DNA of 51,254 bases, from assembly GCA_041480845.1 (NCBI GenBank), contig JBGPAU010000004.1:1-51254 (forward strand). The letters are read 5' to 3'. The position numbers and the translations under genes are program-made. Below the pieces are notes generated by a model, which was not told where the DNA came from, did not search any database, and was given only the letters and a program-made list of their open reading frames with translations. Position 1 is the stretch's first letter. Every line of letters begins with the position of its first letter. This stretch comes from LCIL01 sp041480845. Lineage in GTDB: Bacteria > Patescibacteriota > Microgenomatia > UBA8517. Of the stretch, positions 8,595-16,685 are shown piece after piece.

Positions 8595-8974
8595 AACAGG
8601 TTACCTTTCGATTTAGGAACTTTCCGGTTTACAAAGATACCTTAGTTTTTATTTCGGAAGTTAAAAGTTTCACTAAAACAACATTTCCCAAATCGGAATT
8701 ATATGGATTGGCGTCACAACTTTGGAGAGCGCTTGATTCAATTGTTTTGAATATTGCGGAGGGAACAGACAAATATTCAAATACAGATTTTAGTAGGTTT
8801 TTAAATCAGGCTCTAGGTTCACTTAATGAAGTTGTCGCTTGTTTTGATGTGGCACTGCTAAATAAATACATTTCTGAAGCTAAACATGATGAGTTTCTCG
8901 AAAAGGCTGACAGATTATATAGGCAGTTGAAAGCTTTCAGTTCGTATGTCAGGAACAGTAATAAAAGTTCTTAA
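8591..8974 (+). CDS. Four-helix bundle protein (S23/IVP family)
   Basis: A 127-residue protein with the core signature of the four-helix bundle/23S intervening-sequence family: NFPVYKDTLVF near the start, LWRALDSIVLNIAEG in the middle and a final helix. In other bacteria such proteins are encoded inside 23S rRNA insertions or as free-standing genes; the function is unknown. It is coupled to the preceding gene by ATGA. A run of cttaag-type repeat follows the stop at 8970-9000. Confidence 0.8.
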   Translation: MKQVTFRFRNFPVYKDTLVFISEVKSFTKTTFPKSELYGLASQLWRALDSIVLNIAEGTDKYSNTDFSRFLNQALGSLNEVVACFDVALLNKYISEAKHDEFLEKADRLYRQLKAFSSYVRNSNKSS

Positions 8975-9000
8975 TTTCTTTATTTCTTAAGTTCTTAAGT

Positions 9001-9306
9001 ATGACAAGTAATTTTTTCGAACAGGTTTACGAAGAGGTCAAGAAAATTCCGGAAGGAATGGTTATGACTTATGGTCAGATCGCTTCGAAACTTGGTACCA
9101 AGGATGCAAGGCGTGTCGGACATGCACTGCACGCTAATTGTGATAGAAATACTCCTTGTCATCGGGTAGTTAACAAAGAAGGTCGTCTTGCCCCCTCCTA
9201 TGCCTTCGGAGGCTATCATGAACAGAGGAACAGGCTTGTTGCTGAGGGGGTAAAATTCCTCGATGAGCTCCACGTAGACCTAACTAAATGTGGTTGCCGC
9301 GATTAG
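9001..9306 (+). CDS. MGMT/alkyltransferase-like DNA-binding protein
   Basis: A 101-residue single-domain member of the methylguanine methyltransferase family. It has the helix-turn-helix with RRVGHALHAN and the active-site motif PCHRVVN. Because Cys is retained it differs from classical ATL proteins, which have Trp there, but it lacks the N-terminal domain of Ada/Ogt. It may be a minimal alkyltransferase or a damage sensor. The C-terminus carries two extra cysteines (KCGC). Confidence 0.85.
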   Translation: MTSNFFEQVYEEVKKIPEGMVMTYGQIASKLGTKDARRVGHALHANCDRNTPCHRVVNKEGRLAPSYAFGGYHEQRNRLVAEGVKFLDELHVDLTKCGCRD

Positions 9307-9326
9307 TGTAAAATAAGTTTACTGCC

Positions 9327-9860
9327 ATGCGACGCGAGCTCTTTATCCATTTTGCTTTCTGGTTTTCCTTTTTTGTTCTGATATCTCTTGCCAAACATTT
9401 CCTGAATATAAATTACTGGCCGTTTTGGCTTGGAGGCGCAATCGGGGTTTTTATGCCTGATTTGGACCACCTTATTTATGTTTTCGTAATAGGCCCGCAG
9501 GAGCTTACTTCCCAGCGGGTGGGTTTTCTTTGGGATAGGCGCGAATACAAGAGGCTTATCGAACTTCTTTATGAGACCAGAAGTGAAAGAAGAGGACTTA
9601 TTTTCCATACACTTTTCTTTCAGATAATATTTTTGATTCTTACTTTTTGGATAATGAGTTCCTCTGCCTCGCTTTTTGGCAAAGGCCTTGTTCTGTCGTT
9701 TGCACTCCACCTTTCCATTGACCAACTCGTTGACATGGTCGAAATGAAAAGTCTAAGCAACTGGACAAAGTTTCTTCCTATAAGTATCGATTTATCAAGA
9801 TCAAAGATCTACTGGTCAGTGGGCGCGCTTCTTGTTGCCGCAATGGGACTTTTAATGTAA
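9327..9860 (+). CDS. Membrane protein, possible YdjM/DUF457-type
   Basis: A 177-residue protein with about four transmembrane segments. Conserved-looking polar residues sit at membrane edges: MPDLDHL (about residue 47), FHTLF (about residue 93), and HLSIDQLVD (about residue 130). The PDxDH plus later H and HxxxD pattern is reminiscent of the YdjM/DUF457 putative membrane-bound metal-dependent hydrolases. This is a pattern match by eye only. It lies between the MGMT-like gene and gdhA. Confidence 0.5.
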   Translation: MRRELFIHFAFWFSFFVLISLAKHFLNINYWPFWLGGAIGVFMPDLDHLIYVFVIGPQELTSQRVGFLWDRREYKRLIELLYETRSERRGLIFHTLFFQIIFLILTFWIMSSSASLFGKGLVLSFALHLSIDQLVDMVEMKSLSNWTKFLPISIDLSRSKIYWSVGALLVAAMGLLM

Positions 9861-9870
9861 TATCTTCCTC

Positions 9871-11139
9871 ATGAATGCAATGCTTGAAGCGGCACTTAAT
9901 CAGATTAAAGACACTTCCCTCCTCCTCGCTGAGGACTATCCCGACAAAAAGAGATTCAAAAAAGCAATTGAGGCAATTTTAACCCCCCAAAGAGTTATCA
10001 AGGGAAGGCTCTCCATTAAAGGCAAAGACGGTAAAAAGAAAGTGTTTCAGGCCTTTAGAATCCAGCACAACGACGCCAGGGGGCCTTTCAAGGGGGGAAT
10101 AAGGTTCCACCAGAATGTTAGTCAGGATGAAGTTCAGGCTCTGGCAACTTTAATGAGCCTTAAGTGTGCTGTTGCCGGAATTCCCTATGGTGGTGCTAAG
10201 GGTGGAGTGATAGTTGATCCTTCAAAATTGACCAGAGGGGAACTTAAAGATCTCTCGATAGAATACGCAAAGTTTATTGCACCTTATATTGGACCATGGA
10301 AAGACGTTCCGGCACCGGATGTGAATACCGATGGACAGGTTATGTCCTGGATGCTTGAGGCTTACGAGAAGAAGATCGGCATGCAGACACCCGCCACTTT
10401 TACAGGAAAACCTCTGGAATTGGGTGGATCTTTGGGAAGAACCGAGGCCACGGGACAGGGTGGAGTGTATGTACTCGAAACATACTTAAGAACTAAAGGA
10501 CTGAAGAACCAAAGAACGACAATCGCAGTTCAGGGATTTGGGAATGTGGGATATTATTTTGCCAGGATTGCCAAAGAGCTTGGGTTTAAAGTTGTTGCGG
10601 TTTCCGATTCTTCAAGCGGAATATACCATCCAAAAGGTCTGGATATTGATGCTTTAGGCAAATTCAAGGATAAGGGCGGGTCTTTTAAGGATTATCCATT
10701 AAAATCCGGCAGTAAGTTAATCACAAATGCCGAACTTCTGGAGCTTCCCGTTACCGTTTTGGTTCCCGCAGCCCTGGAAAATTCGATTACAAAGGAAAAT
10801 GTGCAAGAAATCTCCGCCAAAGTAGTTTTTGAAATGGCCAACGGCCCGACGACAAGTGAAGCTGATGCATATCTGCACGAAAAAGGAATTGACGTAATCC
10901 CCGATATTTTAAGTAATTCCGGTGGGGTAACCGTAAGCTATTTTGAGTGGGTGCAAAACCTTAGCGGTTACTATTGGACTTTGGCGCGAGTCAATGAGGA
11001 ACTGAAAAAGACGATCACCAAGGCATTTTTGGATATAGACGGCGTTGTCAAATCAAAACACATTTCGTTCAGACGCGCCGCTAACTATCTTTCCATCAAG
11101 AGAATAATTGATGCAATGATCATGCGGGGGAGAGTATAG
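9871..11139 (+). CDS. gdhA: Glutamate dehydrogenase (Glu/Leu/Phe/Val family)
   Basis: A 422-residue hexameric-type dehydrogenase converting glutamate to 2-oxoglutarate and ammonia. The substrate domain has KGGIRFHQNVSQDEV and the catalytic lysine in PYGGAKGGV. APDVNTD holds the catalytic Asp. The Rossmann domain has AVQGFGNVG. NAD or NADP preference is not clear. An insertion-like LRTKGLKNQR at about residues 205-216 lies at the hinge before the Rossmann domain and belongs to the interspersed repeat family. TAATAT is 7 nt before the ATG. The stop abuts the stop of the convergent gene. Confidence 0.93.
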   Translation: MNAMLEAALNQIKDTSLLLAEDYPDKKRFKKAIEAILTPQRVIKGRLSIKGKDGKKKVFQAFRIQHNDARGPFKGGIRFHQNVSQDEVQALATLMSLKCAVAGIPYGGAKGGVIVDPSKLTRGELKDLSIEYAKFIAPYIGPWKDVPAPDVNTDGQVMSWMLEAYEKKIGMQTPATFTGKPLELGGSLGRTEATGQGGVYVLETYLRTKGLKNQRTTIAVQGFGNVGYYFARIAKELGFKVVAVSDSSSGIYHPKGLDIDALGKFKDKGGSFKDYPLKSGSKLITNAELLELPVTVLVPAALENSITKENVQEISAKVVFEMANGPTTSEADAYLHEKGIDVIPDILSNSGGVTVSYFEWVQNLSGYYWTLARVNEELKKTITKAFLDIDGVVKSKHISFRRAANYLSIKRIIDAMIMRGRV

Positions 11140-11676
11140 TTACTCTTTACAACAGTCAATAGCCTTCTTAAAAATCTGTGTGAGTTTATCAAAAGGGGAG
11201 GCGGTCCCTTTCAACTTAACTTCCTTTTCTCCGACAAAATTAATGTTGGCATCATCCATGGGAACATCTCCGATATCAACAACTTTAAGGTTTATTGCCC
11301 AGAATAGGGAATAAAGCCTAAAAGCTTTTTCAAATACTTCCCATGCCTCCTTTTTGTTTCCTTTCTTTTGTTCCTTCATGCCAACCTCCATTAGCCTTAT
11401 GCTGGCAGCAAGCAAGTGCTTACTGATGCACCAAACCTCGCCCTCGTAGTCTTTAATGATCTTTTTGAGAAGTTCCGTACGCATACTTCGGACTTCGTTG
11501 AGAATATCCAAATACTGCGGTTTTTCGGTTTTTTGAGCAGTGAAAAACAAATGCTCTTCAATTGAAATGAGATTCATGATGGCTATAGAGAGGTCTTCAC
11601 TGGAGGAGAGATCTACTTTTCCGGTTTTGGTAACGCTTTCGACTTTCTTTATTAAATCATTATAGTTTTTAATCAT
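11140..11676 (-). CDS. Helical hypothetical protein
   Basis: A 178-residue, soluble, helix-rich protein with a Cys pair at the C-terminus (DCCKE). It contains a TPR-like piece (KKEAWEVFEKAFRLYSLFW). No family recognised. It is convergent with gdhA with zero bases between stops. On its own strand TAAAAT lies exactly 6 nt (acattc) before the ATG, so it is probably leaderless. Downstream is the structured element at 11.7 kb in the upstream flank. Confidence 0.6.
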   Translation of the reverse strand: MIKNYNDLIKKVESVTKTGKVDLSSSEDLSIAIMNLISIEEHLFFTAQKTEKPQYLDILNEVRSMRTELLKKIIKDYEGEVWCISKHLLAASIRLMEVGMKEQKKGNKKEAWEVFEKAFRLYSLFWAINLKVVDIGDVPMDDANINFVGEKEVKLKGTASPFDKLTQIFKKAIDCCKE

Positions 11677-11692
11677 GAATGTATTTTAACAT

Positions 11693-11929
11693 TACTTCAT
11701 TGCTTGTCCAAGCAAGTAAATGTTCTTCTTTGGCACTCAAAGAAGAACCAAGAAAAAGTGCCCACGATAATTTTTAGGTTGAGTTTTTGTTCGTTCATAC
11801 TTTGTTCGGGCAACTCCTTCGGGGTAAGCCCTCGTCAAACACTCCCAAACTAATTAGATGTATTCACTCTCAAAAACCCAAGTCTAAAAATTAAGTGGGT
11901 TTGGAGAGATTCAACGGGCAATGAAGTAG
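11693..11929. repeat. Structured non-coding element, copy 1
   Basis: This stretch has no gene but shares ordered sequence blocks with 27935-28147. It opens with a perfect 11-bp hairpin (11722-11732 with 11738-11748, loop gcact). A 9-bp long-range pairing joins 11769-11777 (aatttttag) to 11884-11892 (ctaaaaatt). Blocks shared in the same order with copy 2 include gtgcc-acg, gttcg-tcat, aactcct, gtcaaac and attcactctc. An 11-bp inverted repeat (tacttcattgc, 11693-11703, and 11919-11929) encloses it. It could be a structured RNA or a non-autonomous mobile element. I do not recognise a named family. Confidence 0.6.
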
Positions 11930-12351
11930 AAAATTAAACTGGCAACAATAAGGGCTAAGACGGGGAAGACGACTTTTTGGTATACAAAAAGCTGTTTGCC
12001 CTTTATCTTTCTGACTTTTTTATCCGCCCAAATTCCGATTAAAAATACGATAGATCCGGCAAAAATTCCCAGAATGATTTTATCTATACCCCAAATGGTG
12101 TTGCGGAGAATGCCTATTGTATGGCTTATTTTAAGAGGAACGAGCACAAATAAGTACATCAAAATAAAGGTCGGAAAATAGTAATACTTTGACTTTAACT
12201 TTGGCCATTTTTTCTTAACCCAATCAACGATAACAAAAGAGAGTGACAAAATTAATCCACTGATCCAAATGGCGGTAATCGAATCATCAATTCCCAAGAG
12301 TCTTGAAATTCCTAGGCCTGCAATAACGGTGACTGTGCAAACGGGACACAT
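11911..12351 (-). CDS. Membrane protein with N-terminal CPVC motif, copper operon
   Basis: A 146-residue protein with four or five transmembrane segments. It starts MCPVCTVTV, placing a CxxC motif at the very N-terminus, and has no recognised domain. It is the last gene of a compact minus-strand operon after a cupredoxin/TauE-like protein and a heavy-metal chaperone, with 2 bp separating it from the chaperone. Context suggests copper binding or transfer at the membrane. That role is inference. Confidence 0.6.
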   Translation of the reverse strand: MCPVCTVTVIAGLGISRLLGIDDSITAIWISGLILSLSFVIVDWVKKKWPKLKSKYYYFPTFILMYLFVLVPLKISHTIGILRNTIWGIDKIILGIFAGSIVFLIGIWADKKVRKIKGKQLFVYQKVVFPVLALIVASLIFYFIAR

Positions 12352-12353
12352 TT

Positions 12354-12545
12354 TTAAGTAATTTGGTAGCCGGATTTTTCGACGACCTTTTTAATATTAA
12401 CAAAATTTCCGTCGCCTTCAACCTCCACTGTTGATTTTGGGTAGGAACACTTGGCTTTTACACCGGCATCCTCCAAATCCAACTCCAGTAGAGATGCACA
12501 ACTTGGACAATCCATTCCTTTTATTTTGTAGACCTTTTTCATCAT
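12354..12545 (-). CDS. Heavy-metal-associated (HMA) domain protein, CopZ-like
   Basis: A 63-residue single HMA domain with the metal site GMDCPSC (Cys13 and Cys16). Such proteins bind Cu(I) and pass it to P-type ATPases or sensors. The domain has the usual beta-alpha-beta-beta-alpha-beta length. It overlaps the preceding gene by 4 bp in an ATGA junction and is coupled to it. Confidence 0.88.
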   Translation of the reverse strand: MMKKVYKIKGMDCPSCASLLELDLEDAGVKAKCSYPKSTVEVEGDGNFVNIKKVVEKSGYQIT

Positions 12546-13543
12546 TTGATTACATTAAACGATCCTGAATACATTCCCATACTGCAAGTATAAGTGAGTA
12601 TGCCCGTTTTGGTCGGGGTAAATTCCATAGTTTCAGTTCCGGTTTGGGGCAAGAGTTTAAAAAGATTATAATCGGGAATTGTAAAGGCCCTCGCGCAGCT
12701 TGCCACACCGTTTGTAATCAGGGTTAGCTTAACCGGCACCCCCAGTTTAAGTGTGTTTACGTCTGTTTTGTATCCGCGAGCGGAAACATAAATTGTTACT
12801 TCCTGTACTCCTGAATTAACAGGAGCACTTTTTCCGCTTTCGCTGCTTTCAAAAGCGACTTTCCAGTAATTTTGGATCGTGTGAACGGACCCTCTTAAAA
12901 CCTGTCCGCTATTTATGGAGACAATTCCCATTCCTGCAACAACCAGGGCGGCGATAATGGCCAGAGCCTTGCGTTTGAAAAGTTCATTGGCTGCCATTCC
13001 GATTACAAAAAATACCGGAATCGTTCCCAAAATGAAGGCAAAAAGAATAGATGCCGAAATAACGGGATTCCCGGCCGAAACTGCCAAAAGCATCATGGCT
13101 TGAGTTACTCCGCAGGGGATAAATATGGTCAGAGCACCCAGTAAGATTGGTGTAAAGAACGACTTGACTTTTGTCTGGTTTCTTAAGATTTTAAAGATAA
13201 ATTTCGGGGGAGTGATTACAAAATGTCTGAAGAACGGGTGAATATTGGCAAGGTTTGCTGCGGTGATAATCATATAAATCCCGATTATTATTTGAAGCCA
13301 TCCCTGGACTCTTGGGGTAACAATAAGGCTTGATCCAATAAGTCCCAGAATGAGGCCGAGAGTGGTGTAGGCGATCAATTTTGAAACCAAGAAAGCTACC
13401 AGCGCTCGGGCTCTCATATTTTTCGAGATGTTGATTTCTTCCTCGGTGGCTAAAGCTGATGTCAGAAGTCCTCCCTGAACCGCAAAACAGGAAACACCGC
13501 CGGTAGTAAGCCCCGTGATGAATGCCAGCCAATAGTTAGCCAT
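12542..13543 (-). CDS. TauE/SafE- or DsbD-like membrane protein fused to a cupredoxin-like domain
   Basis: A 333-residue protein. Residues 1-225 form six or so transmembrane helices of the sulfite-exporter/urease-accessory-like family (for example LGALTIFIPCGVTQAMMLL). Residues 245-333 look like a cupredoxin-type beta domain with Cys and Met ligand candidates (SCARAFTIP and YTCSMGMYSG). The fusion suggests membrane copper handling with the cupredoxin domain outside. It is the first gene of the minus-strand copper operon and is divergent from csoR-copA. Confidence 0.8.
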   Translation of the reverse strand: MANYWLAFITGLTTGGVSCFAVQGGLLTSALATEEEINISKNMRARALVAFLVSKLIAYTTLGLILGLIGSSLIVTPRVQGWLQIIIGIYMIITAANLANIHPFFRHFVITPPKFIFKILRNQTKVKSFFTPILLGALTIFIPCGVTQAMMLLAVSAGNPVISASILFAFILGTIPVFFVIGMAANELFKRKALAIIAALVVAGMGIVSINSGQVLRGSVHTIQNYWKVAFESSESGKSAPVNSGVQEVTIYVSARGYKTDVNTLKLGVPVKLTLITNGVASCARAFTIPDYNLFKLLPQTGTETMEFTPTKTGILTYTCSMGMYSGSFNVIK

Positions 13544-13544
13544 C

Positions 13545-13574
13545 TTGACAATTAGGATAAAGGTATTTTATACT
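13545..13574 (+). promoter_or_regulatory. Sigma-70 promoter of csoR-copA
   Basis: TTGACA (13545-13550) and TATACT (13569-13574) are separated by 18 bp. The start point would fall at about 13581, directly on the G-tract palindrome. The -35 box abuts the start codon of the divergent copper gene, so both operons share this 63-bp region. Confidence 0.8.
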
Positions 13575-13581
13575 GTTGTCA

Positions 13582-13598
13582 ATCCCCCCCCGGGGGAT
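13582..13598. promoter_or_regulatory. CsoR-type operator
   Basis: ATCCCCC (13582-13588) and GGGGGAT (13592-13598) form an inverted repeat around CCC. CsoR-family repressors bind pseudo-palindromes with such C/G tracts. The site covers the predicted start point of csoR-copA, as expected for a repressor released by Cu(I). The G-run may also act as a ribosome site for csoR. Confidence 0.78.
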
Positions 13599-13606
13599 GC
13601 ACACAA

Positions 13607-13864
13607 ATGTCAAATACGAAAAGGAGGATTCTACATAGATATCAAATTGCCAGGGGACACCTGGAGAAGGTTATCTCAATGCTGGAGCAGGATGCCTATT
13701 GTATCAATATTGTTCATCAATCATTGGCTGTTCAAGCAGCTTTAAAAAAAGCGGATGATGAGGTTCTTAAAAATCATCTGGAAACCTGTGTTTCTGCGTC
13801 AATTAGGGAGGGAAAAAGCAAAGAGGCAATCGGGGAGGTCATGCAGGTATTAAAGAAAAGATGA
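13607..13864 (+). CDS. csoR: Copper-sensing repressor, CsoR/DUF156 family
   Basis: An 85-residue all-helical repressor. The Cu(I) ligand set is complete: Cys32, His57 and Cys61, with the 25- and 4-residue spacing of CsoR. Apo-CsoR binds the operator and Cu(I) releases it. The 3' end overlaps copA in an ATGA junction. The operator lies 9-25 bp upstream of the start, so autoregulation is very likely. Confidence 0.93.
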   Translation: MSNTKRRILHRYQIARGHLEKVISMLEQDAYCINIVHQSLAVQAALKKADDEVLKNHLETCVSASIREGKSKEAIGEVMQVLKKR

Positions 13865-15867
13865 CACAGAAAAAAGCATTCCCCATTGTCGGAATGCACT
13901 GCGCTTCCTGTGCAAAACTTATTGAAAGAAGACTTTCCAAGATTTCGGGAGTGGTCTCATCCAGTGTTAATTATGGAAATGAAACCGCGTATTTGGAACT
14001 AAAGGGCGGGGAGGTTTCGGAAGGCACAATCGAAAGGGCGATTGAAGGACTTGGATATAAGGTCGGCAAAAACGTTGAGGAGGAAAAAAGAAAAAAGCTT
14101 GCGAGCTTAAAAGTTAAGGTAACGGTTTCCATAGTTTTGGCAGGCTATATTATGCTTGCGGGATTTATCGGACTACTTAATATCCGGTATCTGATATTAA
14201 TATTGGCAACAATTGTCCAATTTTGGGCCGGGGGAGAGTTTTACTTGGCGACCTTAAGCGGAATAAAAAATAAATCGACTAGCATGGACACCTTGGTTGC
14301 TATAGGGACTTCGGCTGCCTATTTTTATTCCATATATACCTTAATCACCGGAGGACCTTCTTATTTTGATACATCATCGGTGATTATTGCTCTAATTCTT
14401 TTGGGAAGATTTTTGGAAGCTAAAGCAAAAAGTCACACGTCTGATGCGATAAAAAAACTTTTGGGTTTGACTCCCAAAACGGCGCGGGTCCTTCGACAGG
14501 CTCAGGATGGATCATTTTCGGATGTAGAGATTAAGATAGAGGATTTATTGGTAGGGGATTTGGTTAAAGTACGTCCCGGAGAGAGTGTCGCAACCGATGG
14601 GGTAGTTACTGAAGGCGAAAGTTTTATTGACGAGTCGATGCTGACGGGGGAGCCAATGCCTGTTAAAAAAGTAAAAGGAGACGCTGTTACCGGAGCCACG
14701 ATTAACAAAAACGGAAGCCTTGTATTTAAAGTTACAAAAGTGGGCCGCGATACAATGCTTTCGCAGATTGTTAAAATGGTGGTAGAGGCCCAAGGAAGCC
14801 GTGCCGATATCCAAAGATTTGCCGATCTAATTTCTTCATATTTTGTTCCGGCGGTTCTTATAATCGCATTTATTACATTTCTTGTGTTTGGACTGACCAA
14901 TGCAATTGCGGTTCTCATTATTGCCTGCCCGTGTGCGATGGGACTGGCTACCCCGACCGCAATTATGGTTGCCGTAGGCAGGGGTGCCAAAAACGGGATT
15001 TTGATTAAGGATGCACAGAGTCTTGAACTTCTGAATAAAGTTAAAACAATTATTTTTGACAAGACCGGAACGTTAACTTTGGGCAAACCTACATTAATCA
15101 ACCAAGTTGAGAAGAAATATTTGCAGATTGCGGCTTCACTAGAATCAAACTCAGAGCACCCAATGGGGGAAGCGATAGTACAAAAAGCGAAAAGTGAAAA
15201 TCTGAAAATCAAAGACGTTAATAATTTCAAAGCAATAGAGGGTAAAGGTATTGAAGGAATTGTGGAAGGCACAAAGTATTTTTTGGGCAGACCCGGCATA
15301 TCGCTTTTTACCGGTAAGAAACTTTTGGCTGAATTTGAAGTTGACGACAGTTTAAAGCCAAACGTAGCGGAGGTTGTTGAAAGTTTAGGTAAAAAGAAAA
15401 TTAGTGTTTGGATGGTTACAGGGGATAAACGATCAACTGCGGAAAAGATTGCAAAGGAAGCGCATATCAAAAATATTTTAGCCGAGGTAATGCCGGGGGA
15501 CAAAGCTCAAAAAGTCAAAGAATTTGGCTCGGTTGCATTTGTCGGAGACGGAATTAATGATGCGCCCGCCTTGGCTTCTGCCAGTGTCGGAATCGCCATG
15601 GGAACGGGAACCGATGTTGCCATAGAATCCGCCGGAATAACACTTCTAAATAAGAATATCGGAAGTGTTGCCTCGGCTTTTAATTTGTCCAAAAAAACCA
15701 TGAATGTTATACGGCAGAACTTATTTTGGGCGTTCGGATACAACATAATACTTATTCCCGTCGCCGCTTTGGGACTACTTAATCCAATGCTGGCTGCGGG
15801 AGCCATGGCCGCCTCATCAATATCGGTTGTGGGCAATTCTTTAAGACTCAGGACAGTAAAAATATGA
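13861..15867 (+). CDS. copA: Copper-exporting P1B-type ATPase
   Basis: A 668-residue Cu(I) pump. It has an N-terminal HMA domain (GMHCASC, Cys14 and Cys17), the intramembrane Cys356-Pro-Cys358, the phosphorylated Asp400 in DKTGTLT, TGEP in the actuator domain, SEHPMGEA in the nucleotide domain, and GDGINDAPALA. It is shorter than common CopA proteins because it has one HMA domain and a short loop before the CPC helix. LRQAQDG at about residues 210-216 looks like an inserted copy of an interspersed repeat. It is coupled to csoR. Confidence 0.95.
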   Translation: MTQKKAFPIVGMHCASCAKLIERRLSKISGVVSSSVNYGNETAYLELKGGEVSEGTIERAIEGLGYKVGKNVEEEKRKKLASLKVKVTVSIVLAGYIMLAGFIGLLNIRYLILILATIVQFWAGGEFYLATLSGIKNKSTSMDTLVAIGTSAAYFYSIYTLITGGPSYFDTSSVIIALILLGRFLEAKAKSHTSDAIKKLLGLTPKTARVLRQAQDGSFSDVEIKIEDLLVGDLVKVRPGESVATDGVVTEGESFIDESMLTGEPMPVKKVKGDAVTGATINKNGSLVFKVTKVGRDTMLSQIVKMVVEAQGSRADIQRFADLISSYFVPAVLIIAFITFLVFGLTNAIAVLIIACPCAMGLATPTAIMVAVGRGAKNGILIKDAQSLELLNKVKTIIFDKTGTLTLGKPTLINQVEKKYLQIAASLESNSEHPMGEAIVQKAKSENLKIKDVNNFKAIEGKGIEGIVEGTKYFLGRPGISLFTGKKLLAEFEVDDSLKPNVAEVVESLGKKKISVWMVTGDKRSTAEKIAKEAHIKNILAEVMPGDKAQKVKEFGSVAFVGDGINDAPALASASVGIAMGTGTDVAIESAGITLLNKNIGSVASAFNLSKKTMNVIRQNLFWAFGYNIILIPVAALGLLNPMLAAGAMAASSISVVGNSLRLRTVKI

Positions 15868-15918
15868 CAATTAGACTATTGACGTAACTATGCGTGAAAA
15901 GGTATATTGGAACTTGTT

Positions 15919-16245
15919 ATGGCGGCTATTAATATTACAGACAAAGACTTTGATTCGCAGGTGATAGGCAATAAACTTCCCGTGCTTGTGGACTTTTGGG
16001 CGGAGTGGTGCGGGCCGTGCAAGTTGGCAAGTCCGGTTCTTGAGGAACTCTCCGAAGCCCATAAAGATAAAGTAATTATCGTAAAGCTGAACGTTGATGA
16101 AAGTCCGGTAATGCCTCAAAAGTTCGGAGTAATGTCGATTCCCACAACCATCCTTTTTAAAGGCGGAAAAGAGATTGGGCGAACGGTCGGTTTTTCAGGA
16201 AAAGAAGCATTTGAAGATTTAATGAAAAAGGGGGTGAATAGTTAA
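15919..16245 (+). CDS. trxA: Thioredoxin
   Basis: A 108-residue thioredoxin with the active site WCGPC near residues 29-33 and the cis-proline in MSIPTT. I chose the ATG at 15919 (MAAINITDKDF) over an upstream in-frame TTG at 15907 because it fits the family N-terminus. It supplies reducing power with the reductase at 16.7 kb. The stop overlaps the next ATG by one base. Confidence 0.93.
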   Translation: MAAINITDKDFDSQVIGNKLPVLVDFWAEWCGPCKLASPVLEELSEAHKDKVIIVKLNVDESPVMPQKFGVMSIPTTILFKGGKEIGRTVGFSGKEAFEDLMKKGVNS

Positions 16246-16508
16246 TGGATCCAACACAAAATCAGAAACCCGTGGGGACTTCGGTATCAGATCCGAACGC
16301 GGGAGTGGCACAAACACCGACAGCTGAACCGGTAGTGTCGACTCCTACTCCGGCTATGCCGTCAGAGCCGGTTGTACCGGCATCGGAACCGCAAGTTCCT
16401 GCAACACCAGAGCCGGTAGCTCCGGTGGCATCGGTTACACCAACTGAAGAGACGGGAGATGTAGGTACGGGAGGAATGCCTTCTACAACTCCTCCGGCAG
16501 CAGTTTAA
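16245..16508 (+). CDS. Pro/Thr/Val-rich low-complexity protein
   Basis: An 87-residue protein built of repeated Pro-Val-Glu/Thr phrases (for example TPTAEPVVSTPTPAMPSEP) without a membrane segment or signal peptide. It overlaps the thioredoxin stop by one base and is followed by a terminator. Intrinsically disordered; function unknown. Confidence 0.55.
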   Translation: MDPTQNQKPVGTSVSDPNAGVAQTPTAEPVVSTPTPAMPSEPVVPASEPQVPATPEPVAPVASVTPTEETGDVGTGGMPSTTPPAAV

Positions 16509-16528
16509 TTAGTTGAAAAATTGAAGAT

Positions 16529-16566
16529 GAAAGAGTTCTGACTACCGTCAGGATTCTTTCTTCTTT
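16529..16566 (+). terminator. Intrinsic terminator after the thioredoxin genes
   Basis: A 14-bp stem with two G-U pairs (16529-16542 and 16547-16560, loop tacc) is followed by a T-rich stretch. Confidence 0.75.
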
Positions 16567-16637
16567 GTTGTAACGCCTCTCCACAGTCTTGTGGCCGAAA
16601 CTTTTTTTAGAGGACGATATATCAGGTTCAATTTATT

Positions 16638-16660
16638 CGCGAGCTTACGCTCGCGGTTTT
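16638..16660 (+). terminator. Second hairpin with T-run before trxB
   Basis: CGCGAGC (16638-16644) pairs with GCTCGCG (16649-16655) and is followed by gtttt. A TATAAA lies 8 nt before the trxB ATG just downstream, so this may separate two units. Confidence 0.6.
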
Positions 16661-16685
16661 CTTGAATCTGTTATAAAATAAACGT

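Noticed and set aside
14502..15503. 333-residue ORF antisense to copA
   Set aside because: It lies wholly inside the well-supported copA frame and has a low-complexity Ser/Ile/Thr composition typical of an antisense shadow.
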